A stretch of 64,000 nucleotides of DNA from DASSJT01 sp963715025 (GTDB taxonomy: Bacteria; Actinomycetota; Actinomycetes; Actinomycetales; Dermatophilaceae), in assembly GCA_963715025.1 (NCBI GenBank), contig CAVQQQ010000002.1, forward strand, positions 124,001-188,000. The letters are read 5' to 3'. The notes beneath the pieces are model-generated. The model was not told the origin of the DNA. It did not search any database and saw nothing but the letters and a program-made list of their open reading frames with translations. Position numbers and translations under genes: made by a program. Of this stretch, positions 9,947 through 18,389 are shown piece by piece. Each line of letters begins with the position of its first letter. Position 1 is the first letter of the stretch.

Positions 9947-10870
9947 TCAGGCGCCAGCGCGCAACCGGCGCAGCATCCGGGCGTCGGTAAAGCCCACTGC
10001 CCGCGCGGCGGGCTCCTGTGGCCACCCCTGCTGCGCTAACGCCTCGGCCCGCTCCAGGCGCAGGATCTGCTGGTACTTCAGCGGCGTCAGCCCGGTCGCA
10101 GCGGTGAAGGCTCGAGTCAGCGAGCGCGGGCTGACGCCGAGCGCCGTCGCCAGCGCGGACAGGGTGAGGGACTCGGCATACCGCTCGTCGATGACGTCCT
10201 GGGCCCGGTGCACCAGGTCGGCGAGGTGGTCCCGGTGGCGCAGCATCGCGCTCACCTGTGGCTCGCCGCCGTTGCGGCGAACCGCCAGCACGAGCGCTCG
10301 GGCAGTCCGGGCGGCCACCCCCGGCCCGTGGTCCAACGCCACGAGGTGAAGGGCCAGGTCGATGCCGCTCGCGACGCCGGCGGAGGTGTGCACGCGTCCG
10401 TCACTGACGTGCAGCACGTCGCGCACGACAGTCACGCGCGGGTGCTCCCGGGCGAGCTCGTCCTGCAAGTCCTGGTGCGTGGCGCCTCTGCGCCCGTCGA
10501 GCAGACCGGCGGCGGCCAGCGCGAAGGCGCCAGCGCACACGCTCGCGACGTGTCCGCCGGCGTTATGGTGGGCCACCACGGCGTCACGGAGCGCACGCGG
10601 AAGCTGGCGCCGCCCGGACCCACCGAGCCCGACCCGCCATCCCGGGACCACGACGTAGTCCCGGGGCGACAGCGGCGGCCATGACGTGTCCACGGACAGG
10701 TCCAGGCCCTGGTGGCTGCGCACAACCGGCGTATCCGCGACGTACGACAGGTGGTAGTGGCCCCCGTGGTCACCGGCCGCCGAGAACACCTGGGCCGGGC
10801 CGGCAAGGTCGAGCAGGTGCACGCCCGGTGTCAGGACGAACAGCACGGTCCGCGGGCTGGTTCTACTCAT
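9947..10870 (-). CDS. GlxA-like transcriptional regulator (DJ-1/PfpI domain + AraC helix-turn-helix)
   Basis: A 307-residue regulator. Residues about 8-175 are a DJ-1/PfpI-type domain with FVLTPGVHLLDLAGPAQVF and the nucleophile-elbow region HVASVCAGAFALAAAGLLDG. The C-terminal part has the first AraC helix-turn-helix, SLTLSALATALGVSPRSLTR, and AAARAVGFTDARMLRRLRAG, where the second one begins. The protein ends there, about 20 residues earlier than most members, so the second recognition helix is short. It lies 7 bases downstream of the isochorismatase-fold gene on the same strand, so the two probably form an operon. Target genes are unknown. Confidence 0.85.
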   Translation of the reverse strand: MSRTSPRTVLFVLTPGVHLLDLAGPAQVFSAAGDHGGHYHLSYVADTPVVRSHQGLDLSVDTSWPPLSPRDYVVVPGWRVGLGGSGRRQLPRALRDAVVAHHNAGGHVASVCAGAFALAAAGLLDGRRGATHQDLQDELAREHPRVTVVRDVLHVSDGRVHTSAGVASGIDLALHLVALDHGPGVAARTARALVLAVRRNGGEPQVSAMLRHRDHLADLVHRAQDVIDERYAESLTLSALATALGVSPRSLTRAFTAATGLTPLKYQQILRLERAEALAQQGWPQEPAARAVGFTDARMLRRLRAGA

Positions 10871-10877
10871 GATCTGG

Positions 10878-11426
10878 TCAGGATGCCATCACTTGCTCGA
10901 TAGTGACTACGTCGGCGAACCGGCCGTGCAGCGCCGAGGCCGTGCGCTCCTTGACCTGCGCCGGAGTGAGCGTGCCGGAGCCGTCCCACAGGGGCAGCGG
11001 GTCGGTCGCCGTCGCGTCCAGGACGAAGCGCACGTCGTAGCCGAGGTCACTCGCCACGCGGGCCGTGGTCTCGCAGCACTGCTCGGTGCGGATGCCGGTG
11101 ATGACGACTTCGGTCACGCGACGCTCGACCAGCAGCTGCGCGAGGTTGGTGGTGGTGAAGGCGTTGTGGCTCGTCTTGGTGACCGTAGGCTCACCGGGCT
11201 CAGGTTTGAGCCCGGGCAGCAGCCTCACGTGGCCCAGCTCGGGGTCGAACACGTCGCCGGATCCCGGTTCGGCGTGCAGGACCCAGACCACCTCATTCCG
11301 GGCGGAGCGGGCGTGGTCGACGAGGCGGGCGATCTTTTCCGCGATGTCCGGGGTGTCGATGTGCGCCCAGGCCTCGCGCTGGCGGAATGACTCCTGGACG
11401 TCAATGACGATCAGTGCAGTGTTCAT
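10878..11426 (-). CDS. Isochorismatase-like cysteine hydrolase
   Basis: A 182-residue member of the cysteine hydrolase family that includes isochorismatases and nicotinamidases. It opens with TALIVIDVQESF, giving catalytic Asp9. Lys84 lies in VTKTSHNAF, and GIRTEQCCETTAR holds the catalytic Cys117. The fold hydrolyses amides or vinyl ethers; the true substrate is not evident. It is first in a two-gene unit with the GlxA-like regulator, an arrangement that often couples such hydrolases to amidase-like regulators. Confidence 0.85.
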   Translation of the reverse strand: MNTALIVIDVQESFRQREAWAHIDTPDIAEKIARLVDHARSARNEVVWVLHAEPGSGDVFDPELGHVRLLPGLKPEPGEPTVTKTSHNAFTTTNLAQLLVERRVTEVVITGIRTEQCCETTARVASDLGYDVRFVLDATATDPLPLWDGSGTLTPAQVKERTASALHGRFADVVTIEQVMAS

Positions 11427-12080
11427 GGGTCCAGACTCACCCTCAGAACGGCCGTCGCGCGAGGCCCGATCCGGCCGGACACCGGAACGATCTGGTCACG
11501 GCAGCCCTGAACGGCAGGTGGGTGCCAGGCGCGGGGTGGGCTGTTTCCTCAAGTCCTGTCCGTCTGCGTCAACGCGAATGGAGGGGATCGCTCGGGTGTC
11601 GCCGACATGCCGAACGTCCGGGCAGGGCGAGGTGCGGATGGCCCTGCGGATCGACCTACCCGCCGTCCCTGTCCGGCGGCCCGAGGGTGTCGTGACCCAT
11701 TTCCGGGTATAGAGAACGCATGGCGCCACCGTGCCTGACACCCCCGTGCGTGCGGTGGCGTCGTGACGTCACAGCACCCGCCCCCCAAGCAGGGGATAGG
11801 GACGGGCGCTGCCTAGGTGGTGCAGGTGGAGAGGCTACTCCCGCCGGGCCTGCGTCTTGGGCAAATCGGCGAAGTCGGCGACTCGCAGCGGCTCGTCGGA
11901 AATGGCCCTTGCCTCCTGCGGCGTCAACGTCGGGTCGACATCCGCTGAGGCCGACCTCCACACCCGAGCGGGCGGCTGCCGTCGCCTGGGCGTCGGCGAA
12001 TCGAAGCTAGGATCGGCATTCCGTCGTCGCCGTATGCCGCCACCAGGGGCTTGAGCGAGATCACGGGGAGGGAAGACGCC
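11427..12080. other. Intergenic region with one possible gene relic
   Basis: No complete gene is supported. On the minus strand at about 11835-11960 a protein-like tail reads VDPTLTPQEARAISDEPLRV and on to a stop after KTQARRE; upstream the frame is basic and unconvincing. It may be the end of a lost gene. An inverted repeat with arms near 11723-11732 and 11756-11765 and the palindrome GTGACGTCAC lie to the left. The right end should hold the promoter of the methyltransferase at 12081. Confidence 0.4.
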
Positions 12081-12908
12081 ATGGACCCGGACTTGACCGC
12101 GTTGGCACGGCGCCACGGATCGGACAAGGCTGAACACGGGTACGGCCCCTTCTACGAAGGACTCTTCTTGGCGCGGCGCGAGGAGGCGCTCAAGATCCTC
12201 GAGCTCGGAGTCGGCGGTTTCGAGCGCCCGGAGGATGCCGCGTTCGGTGGCGCGTCACTGCGGATGTGGAAGGAGTACTTCCCGCGAGCCCAGATCTGGG
12301 GGCTCGACGTTTTCGATAAGTCAGGCGTGACGGAGGATCGAATCTCGATTGTCCAGGGAAGCCAGACCGACGAGGCACTTCTTCTCAGGCTGGTGGAGGA
12401 ACAGGGGCCCTTCGACGTGATCATCGATGACGCCAGCCACATCCCGGCATTGACGAACCGAAGCTTCGAGATCCTGTTCCCGACACTCGCCTCCGATGGC
12501 ATCTACGTGATCGAGGATCTCGCGACGTCGTACTGGCCCCTGTGGGGGGGCCGGTTTCGCCGCTCTGCCCGGGGCACCAGCATGTCCATGGTCAAGTCTC
12601 GGCTTGACGGCCTGAACCACGCGGAGTTCAAGATCCCAAACTATCAGGCCAACCCCCTGGACCTGTCGATCGTTGAGCTCCGCGCCCGCCACAACATCGT
12701 GGCCTTCATCAAGGGCAACAATGACATCCCGAGCGACCTCAATCGCGCCAACCCGATCAGTTCGAGCGCATGGCTCCGCCGCGACCTGATGCCGGTTGCA
12801 GTCGTGAAGCTGAGACACCCCGTCTTCTTGCGAGCGGCTGATCGCGTCGGCCTGCGCCCTCTCCTCTCCGCGCTTCGCCGGAGTCTGGTCCCCAACGTGA
12901 ACCGCTAG
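12081..12908 (+). CDS. Class I SAM-dependent methyltransferase, MycE/TylE-like
   Basis: A 275-residue protein beginning MDPDLTALARRHGSDKAEHG, an opening seen in macrolide-sugar O-methyltransferases of the TylE/MycE type. The SAM-binding segment is KILELGVGGF, followed by SLRMWKEYFPRAQIWGLDVF. Metal-ligand-like acids lie in FDVIIDDASH and YVIEDL, an arrangement used by Mg-dependent MycE. The start at 12081 follows GGGGAGGGAAG eight bases upstream; a TTG at 12051 in the same frame is less likely. No antibiotic cluster surrounds it, so the acceptor is probably a cell-surface or metabolite sugar; this is inference. Confidence 0.8.
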   Translation: MDPDLTALARRHGSDKAEHGYGPFYEGLFLARREEALKILELGVGGFERPEDAAFGGASLRMWKEYFPRAQIWGLDVFDKSGVTEDRISIVQGSQTDEALLLRLVEEQGPFDVIIDDASHIPALTNRSFEILFPTLASDGIYVIEDLATSYWPLWGGRFRRSARGTSMSMVKSRLDGLNHAEFKIPNYQANPLDLSIVELRARHNIVAFIKGNNDIPSDLNRANPISSSAWLRRDLMPVAVVKLRHPVFLRAADRVGLRPLLSALRRSLVPNVNR

Positions 12909-12965
12909 CAGCCTGCGAGCAGCACGGGTGTGCGGGGGTATGCCGTATGCCGTCTCCTGGGGGGC

Positions 12966-13613
12966 TCACGTGAGGGAGAAGGGCGGGTAGCGGTCCGTGA
13001 CGAGAAGGATCGCGTACGCCTGGACGCGCAGCCACCAGCGGCCGACGCCGACCACGAAATCGAACAGCCCCCGTGGGTAGCGTCCGGTGAGCAGGATCGC
13101 GAACCATGCCACGACGACGGCGAAGAAGGCGCCCACGGACAGCACGATGAGGACCAGGACGTGCGGGATTGCGAGCAGCCACTTCACCAGCGGCATCCAG
13201 CGGTTCAGGTCCCGTTCGACGTCGGGGTAGTCGACCTGGAGATGGACGCTCTGCTCTTCGACCGTGGAGGGGTACTGGTCGGTGAGCAGGACGAGGTAGG
13301 CCAAGAAGCGGGCGCCGAACCGAGCGACCTCCAGCGCGAAGTCGAACCACCAGCGCGGGTAGCGCTGCCTGAAGACGATCATCAGCAGAGTGGCGACGAA
13401 AAGGCCCGCGGCCACGCCACCGCTCGAAGTGCGCACGAGATGGCCGCTCTGGTCGTAGACCCTCTCGGTGGGTCCCGCCGTGAGCGCGGTAAGGACGATC
13501 CCGATCGGAATGATCAGGACCACCCGGAAAAGGGTCGTCACCCGGTTGTGCTGGTCCGGGTAGTCGACCTCGAGGCGCGCTGCGTAGACCGACGCTGCCG
13601 ACTGATCCGTCAT
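12966..13613 (-). CDS. DUF4389 membrane protein
   Basis: A 215-residue membrane protein with an internal repeat. Each half carries a VDYP motif (LEVDYPDQHNRVTTLFRVVL and LQVDYPDVERDLNRWMPLVK), a hydrophobic segment, and an RYPRWWFDF or RYPRGLFDF element, as is typical of DUF4389. About four transmembrane helices are expected (around residues 27-45, 66-82, 141-160 and 163-175). Function is unknown. It is followed on the same strand by DUF1003 and CopD-like genes, which may all serve the envelope. Confidence 0.85.
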   Translation of the reverse strand: MTDQSAASVYAARLEVDYPDQHNRVTTLFRVVLIIPIGIVLTALTAGPTERVYDQSGHLVRTSSGGVAAGLFVATLLMIVFRQRYPRWWFDFALEVARFGARFLAYLVLLTDQYPSTVEEQSVHLQVDYPDVERDLNRWMPLVKWLLAIPHVLVLIVLSVGAFFAVVVAWFAILLTGRYPRGLFDFVVGVGRWWLRVQAYAILLVTDRYPPFSLT

Positions 13614-13788
13614 GTGCCCTCCAGGATGAGTTGAACGATGAGATGAACGCTGGCCCGCGGCTTATGCCAGCAGGGGACTGCTGGACTCCATGCTGTCCAC
13701 GTTGACGGACACGCGCAATTGGTCCTGGCCATTTCCGGGCCGGCGGAAGGGGCGTGAGTGGAGCTGAAGGCCCCGTGACAGGCTGCGG

Positions 13789-14181
13789 CTAATCCCCCAT
13801 GACGCGGCGGTGCAGTTCGGTCGTGAGCAGGTGGATCTGGCGCGTGAGCTCGGTGTTCGTCTTGAGCTCGAGCTCCGACTCGACGAAATCGTGCTGGGCC
13901 TTGGCCGCCGCGAACGCGGCCTGCCGGTTCTGGCCGATCATGACGAAGGTCGACAGGAAGATCGCCTCCAGCGAGACGATCAGCGTGAGGGTGGGCCACG
14001 GGCTGTGCTCGAACACGAGCATCCACACGCCGAAGAGGCCGGCGTGGATGTAGACGAAGGTCATCGATCCGGCGAACGCGGTGATCCGATCCGCGAGGCG
14101 CAGCTGCGCGCTCGCGGCGCGCCGCTCCAGCTCGGCGACGACAACTGGGTGCTGCTGGGCAGTGGCTCCGCCGGTGCTCAT
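13789..14181 (-). CDS. DUF1003 membrane protein
   Basis: A 130-residue protein with the DUF1003 pattern: ADRITAFAGSMTFVYIHAGL, the second helix LTLIVSLEAIFLSTFVMIGQNRQ, and an amphipathic tail with Glu- and Lys-rich helices. Two transmembrane segments are expected (about residues 38-58 and 64-84). A GAAGGAGA site precedes the ATG. The family has no assigned biochemical role. Its length agrees with short family members. Confidence 0.85.
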   Translation of the reverse strand: MSTGGATAQQHPVVVAELERRAASAQLRLADRITAFAGSMTFVYIHAGLFGVWMLVFEHSPWPTLTLIVSLEAIFLSTFVMIGQNRQAAFAAAKAQHDFVESELELKTNTELTRQIHLLTTELHRRVMGD

Positions 14182-14298
14182 GGGCCCGGGTCTCCTTCTG
14201 GTTGCTGATGGTCCTCCATCGTGAGGACAGCCACAGTGTCGCGGACGATGGCGGTGCGGCCGCAGAGGCGGTCGCGACTCCCGAGCCTGCGGGCAGTC

Positions 14299-14718
14299 TC
14301 AGCCGGCGAGTACCACTCCGAGGGCAACGGCCAGCAGGGCCGTGAGCCCGGAGACCGCGCCCCAGGCGGCGAGGGCAGTCGTGCCCTTGGCGCGGGAGTG
14401 GAGGAGGGCCGCTGCGCCCGAGAGGGCGACGACGGCGACCTTCGCCACGAGCGTCGTACCGTAGCCCTCACCATGCTCCTCGTCGGAGTCGGCGACGACG
14501 TTCCAGATCCCCGTGAGGACGAGGAGCCCGAAGGCCGGCCACGCGACCTTGTTGAACCGGCGCGCCGCAGCCCGGGGAGCGTCCGGGGCTACCCGACGAA
14601 GTGTGGGCACGAGGACGGCCAGGGTGATCTGGCCGCCGACCCACACGGTGGCGGCAACGATGTGCAGGAAGAGCCTGGCGGTGTCCACGGTGAAGGGCAG
14701 CAGCATCTGTCGTGTCAT
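14299..14718 (-). CDS. CopD-like membrane protein
   Basis: A 139-residue four-helix membrane protein: FLHIVAATVWVGGQITLAV with the conserved His and Trp-Val-Gly-Gly, FNKVAWPAFGLLVLTGIWNV, LVAKVAVVALSGAAALLHSR, and a final Ala/Leu-rich helix. This matches the CopD (copper resistance D) domain, which takes part in copper uptake or handling when paired with CopC. No CopC is next to it, so a copper role is only suggested. It lies 37 bases after the stop of the transglutaminase gene and may be read with that operon. Confidence 0.75.
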   Translation of the reverse strand: MTRQMLLPFTVDTARLFLHIVAATVWVGGQITLAVLVPTLRRVAPDAPRAAARRFNKVAWPAFGLLVLTGIWNVVADSDEEHGEGYGTTLVAKVAVVALSGAAALLHSRAKGTTALAAWGAVSGLTALLAVALGVVLAG

Positions 14719-14755
14719 CCTCTGGGATGCGCAGGTGGGAAGCCCGGACGCGACT

Positions 14756-17119
14756 TCAGTGGCGCCGCTCCAGGCGGGTCCGCAGCCAGGCGATCAAACG
14801 CGCGGGAGCTGAGGTCACGGCATACCACCCATCCCGCCATTGGCTCATGCCATCCTGCGGCAGCCATGCCGCGCGCAACCGGTCCTTGCGGCGGCGCGAG
14901 GTGCTCACGGCGTGTACGACGGCCTGCGAATCGGGGGCGATGTCGGGGAGAGGATCGCCGGGCGGGGCGTAGCGTGACCGCTCAAGTGTCGCAACCATGC
15001 GTCCGAGAGCGTCGGCGTCCTCGCCGGTGAGGTAGCCCTGGTGGCGCAGGTACTGACCGGCCTGCCGGGGGGTGCTGCCGACCGGTGGGCTTACGCCGAG
15101 GTCGGCGATCCGGCGCACCATGGACTGCCACTCGACCTCGACCCTCTCCGCGGAGTCTGCAGCCTCCAGGAGGGCACGGCGGTGGCGCGCCCGCGCCGCG
15201 GCGGGAACCGACAGGGCGCCGAGCACCGCGAGAACGAGGGTGATGAGGAGCCACGTCGTCCACGGGAGCGACCGCAGGGCGTTCAACCCTCGGGTCAGGA
15301 GGTTGCCGCTCGCGGTGCCCTGCGAGTCGGATGTCTGGCCCGGGTCTTGGCGCCCTGCTGGTCCGGTACGGGTGGAGGTCGCGCCGGTACTCGGGGTGAC
15401 GGTCGTGGCTGTGGTGTTGGGCGTCTCGGTCTGGCGCTGTGACCACGGCGGCACCGTTGCAGCTCGCGCCGCTGGCGTCGGCTCGAAGCGCAGCCATCCG
15501 GCGCCCTCGAAGTAGAGCTCGGGCCAGGCATGCATGTCGGCAGCCCGGACGGTGTAGTGGCCCCGGTCGGCCGTTCCGGGCATGAAGCCCGTCGCCAGCC
15601 GGGCCGGGATCCCGAGGGAGCGAGCCATCATGACCATGGCAGTCGCGAACTGCACGCAGTAACCCTGCTTGGTGGCTAGGAACTGCGAGATCGGGTCCTG
15701 TCCCACACGCTTTCCGTCGACCGCTGCGACTGGCTCGGCCAGGGTGAGGCTGTAGGTGTATTCGGCGCCGCGCAGGTAGGCCTGGATCCGCCGGGCCGCA
15801 TCGAGTCGTGAGGCACCATCGGGCACGATGGACTTGGCGAGGTCGCCGACAACCTTGGCCGAGTCCGGGTCGACGTTGAGCTCGTCCCGGAACTCCACCT
15901 CGGATGCCAGTGCGGTGAGCGGCTGGTTCAGGACGGCGGCCGGCGGGTTCGGGTTGAGGTAGGTCACCTGGTAGGAGTCGACCTTGCTGGCGATTCGGGG
16001 GCTGAAGTTCGCGTTGACGCCCCATCTGGCTCCGTCGACGTCCGCGGAACGAATCGGGTACGGCGCGGCCAGCTGTGGCGGCGCGACCCGGTTTTCGCTC
16101 ACGGTCAGCCGCTGCCGGGTGGCTGCCCCCTCGACGTAGCCCGGCGGGTCCGGGATGCTCGGGTCGGCTTTCAGCTCGGTGCGCATCCGGCGGGTCCGCC
16201 ACTCACCGTCGGCGAAGTCGGTCAGCACCTCAACCCGCAGGGGAGGTGGGATGGCGTCGGTTGTGGTGTACCTCAGCACCGGCCTCTGGGACTGGGACTT
16301 GAGGTTCTTGGCGATGTCCACCGTGCCCCCCACGGCGATGTCGTCGGCCGAGAAGCCAGACCCGTTCTGCGACTGGCCGAGGCCGTCCGCGACGAAGTAG
16401 GTGGGCATGTGAGGGAGCACCATGGGCAGTGACACGGCGAGGACCAGCCCTGCAGCGCCCAGAAGGCGCCCGGTGCTCGCGAAGGCCAGCGTTCCGTCGG
16501 CATCGCCCGACCGGCCCCCCGACATGAGTGGGGTGGACGTGCCCCACCGGCGCAGCATGCCGACGCCTTGGCGGCCCACCATGACCAGCCACAGGGCGGC
16601 AGGCACGACGAAGTAGCGCAGCGACAGCGCGTCGCCGGTGTTGGCGGCCGAAATGAGGTATGCCGTGAGGAGCGGCAGGCCGGCCAGGGCCGGTGAGCGG
16701 CGGGTCACCGCGAGGTAGTCCACCGCAATCGCGAAGAGCGCTACCAAGAGGCCGATCCCGAGGATGACCCCACGGCTGGTCGGCGCGGGCGCCGAGAACG
16801 ACTGGACGGTCAGGCGGGCCTGGTAGAGCAGGTTGTTGAACGCCATGACGGTGTCCAGCCAGGGAAGGCCGTGCCAGAGATGGCCGCGCCCGAACATCCA
16901 GGATGCGCCAAGGACGGTGGCGCCGACCTGGAACGCCGCGACCGACCCGCTGCGAGCGAAGAGGGCGCGACCGGCCAGGCCCGCCACGGCGACGACAGCA
17001 ACCATGACCAGGGTGGGCCGCACCCAAGTGGCCGGTGCGAACAGCGTCACGATCGGCCAGGTGACCGAAACCATGGCGAGCGCGGCGAGAAGGGTGTCGC
17101 CGACGCGGATCCGGCTCAT
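14756..17119 (-). CDS. Transglutaminase-like membrane protein (TgpA/DUF3488 type)
   Basis: A 787-residue protein with a multi-helix N-terminal membrane domain (about residues 1-240), an extracytoplasmic papain-like transglutaminase core, a Thr/Ser/Pro linker (about 590-620), one more helix (LPWTTWLLITLVLAVLG) and a cytoplasmic DUF4129-like tail. The catalytic Cys488 is in KQGYCVQFATAM, the His in RAADMHAWPELYF, and the Asp is expected just after. The ATG at 17119 overlaps the DUF58 stop by 4 bases; a longer frame from 17206 is shadow. Such proteins go with MoxR and DUF58 genes and probably act on envelope protein assembly. The substrate is unknown. Confidence 0.9.
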   Translation of the reverse strand: MSRIRVGDTLLAALAMVSVTWPIVTLFAPATWVRPTLVMVAVVAVAGLAGRALFARSGSVAAFQVGATVLGASWMFGRGHLWHGLPWLDTVMAFNNLLYQARLTVQSFSAPAPTSRGVILGIGLLVALFAIAVDYLAVTRRSPALAGLPLLTAYLISAANTGDALSLRYFVVPAALWLVMVGRQGVGMLRRWGTSTPLMSGGRSGDADGTLAFASTGRLLGAAGLVLAVSLPMVLPHMPTYFVADGLGQSQNGSGFSADDIAVGGTVDIAKNLKSQSQRPVLRYTTTDAIPPPLRVEVLTDFADGEWRTRRMRTELKADPSIPDPPGYVEGAATRQRLTVSENRVAPPQLAAPYPIRSADVDGARWGVNANFSPRIASKVDSYQVTYLNPNPPAAVLNQPLTALASEVEFRDELNVDPDSAKVVGDLAKSIVPDGASRLDAARRIQAYLRGAEYTYSLTLAEPVAAVDGKRVGQDPISQFLATKQGYCVQFATAMVMMARSLGIPARLATGFMPGTADRGHYTVRAADMHAWPELYFEGAGWLRFEPTPAARAATVPPWSQRQTETPNTTATTVTPSTGATSTRTGPAGRQDPGQTSDSQGTASGNLLTRGLNALRSLPWTTWLLITLVLAVLGALSVPAAARARHRRALLEAADSAERVEVEWQSMVRRIADLGVSPPVGSTPRQAGQYLRHQGYLTGEDADALGRMVATLERSRYAPPGDPLPDIAPDSQAVVHAVSTSRRRKDRLRAAWLPQDGMSQWRDGWYAVTSAPARLIAWLRTRLERRH

Positions 17120-18381
17120 CGCACACCTGCCGGTGTCGCACTGGAGGAAAGGGAACCCCACACGTCTGCGACGCTTTGCCCGGCCGGGACGCCGAGCGCG
17201 GACCACCCGGCGTTGTGGAGGACGTGCGCGGCCGCCTGGGTTTCCTCGGACACGTCGTCGCCCTGGGAGCGCCCGCCGTTGAACGTGTTCGCGTCGAGGA
17301 TCATCGCCAAACCAACCCCGCCTGGCTGCCGCAATGCGGCGACCTGACGCGCCTGGTCACCGGTGAGGCCTGCGAGGATTGCGACGACGAGCCCTCCGCC
17401 GCCGGTCACCGGGTGGGCACTGTGGAGCACCTCGCTCAGGTCCTGGTCGCGGCCCATCTGCGCGACGGCCAGGACGTCGAGCATCTGCTCGTATTCGAGA
17501 GGAGCCGCCACCTGCGAGTCCTCGGCGGTCTCCGCGGTGGCGAGATGCACGGCATACCTCTGCTGGAGCAGGTGTGCGGAGATGGAGGCGGCCGCTGTCA
17601 CGCTCCACTCGAATGAGCTCGTGCGTCCCGCGCCCCGGTGTGCGCTCGCGCGCGAGTCGAGGAGGATGACGGCGCGACGGCGCGCAGGGCGGTCCTCCTG
17701 GCGAACCATGAGGTTGCCGGTGCGGGCCGTGGCTCGCCAGTGGATGCGGCGCAGGTCGTCGCCGTCGCGGTACTCGCGAACGGACACGTCGTCCTCGCCG
17801 TGGAGCGCAACCATGTGGGGGATTGCGCCCTCGGCGCCGATGCCGTTGCCCGGAGGACGGCCCGACCCGAGCGGCTCGATGCGTGGCAGGACGATCAGCT
17901 CGCCGCTCCCGCTGACAGCGCCGACCCGCGAGGTCAGGCCGAACGGGTCGCGGAGCCGGACGCCGAGGGGCCCGAGCCGGTGCCTCCCCCGGACGTGGGA
18001 GCGCACCGTGTAGGTCACGGAGCAGTGCTCGCCGCTCCTCAGGGGCGGCACGACAAAACGCGGACGGTCGCCCAGGGCGTAGTCGAGCTGCTCCTCGGCC
18101 AAGAGCAGCGGGGTCTTGGCGGCTGCGCGGTTCTCGATGCCCACGGTGACGATGGCCGGCTCGTCGATGCTGACCCGGCTCGGGCGCGGGGAGCGCTCGA
18201 GCGACAGACGCAGGGAGTGCCTGCGCATCATCAGGCCGGAGATCACTGGCAGCGACACGAGCAGCACACCGCAGCGGGTGAGGTCGGAGAAACCCAGCAC
18301 CAGACCGGAGCCGGCCAGGGTTGCCCCGGCGGCGACGAAGGACCGGCCGCGGGTGGTGAGGACGTCGCGCAGTCTGCGCAT
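17116..18381 (-). CDS. DUF58 domain-containing protein
   Basis: A 421-residue protein with two N-terminal membrane helices (GATLAGSGLVLGF and CGVLLVSLPVISGLM). The DUF58 core follows, with the signature DGDDLRRIHWRATARTGNLM, and then a vWA-like fold (RRRAVILLDSRASAHRG). DUF58 proteins are encoded beside MoxR ATPases and are thought to be their partners in metal-dependent assembly of envelope complexes. It lies between moxR (8 bases upstream) and the transglutaminase gene (4-base overlap), so the three form an operon. Confidence 0.9.
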   Translation of the reverse strand: MRRLRDVLTTRGRSFVAAGATLAGSGLVLGFSDLTRCGVLLVSLPVISGLMMRRHSLRLSLERSPRPSRVSIDEPAIVTVGIENRAAAKTPLLLAEEQLDYALGDRPRFVVPPLRSGEHCSVTYTVRSHVRGRHRLGPLGVRLRDPFGLTSRVGAVSGSGELIVLPRIEPLGSGRPPGNGIGAEGAIPHMVALHGEDDVSVREYRDGDDLRRIHWRATARTGNLMVRQEDRPARRRAVILLDSRASAHRGAGRTSSFEWSVTAAASISAHLLQQRYAVHLATAETAEDSQVAAPLEYEQMLDVLAVAQMGRDQDLSEVLHSAHPVTGGGGLVVAILAGLTGDQARQVAALRQPGGVGLAMILDANTFNGGRSQGDDVSEETQAAAHVLHNAGWSALGVPAGQSVADVWGSLSSSATPAGVR

Positions 18382-18389
18382 GGCCTGCC

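Noticed and set aside
11723..11772. Inverted repeat and GTGACGTCAC palindrome as an operator
   Set aside because: The arms are short, in GC-rich sequence and not placed before a gene, so chance cannot be excluded.
12081..12908. Methyltransferase as part of a macrolide cluster
   Set aside because: The resemblance to TylE/MycE is real, but no polyketide, sugar or resistance genes lie nearby.
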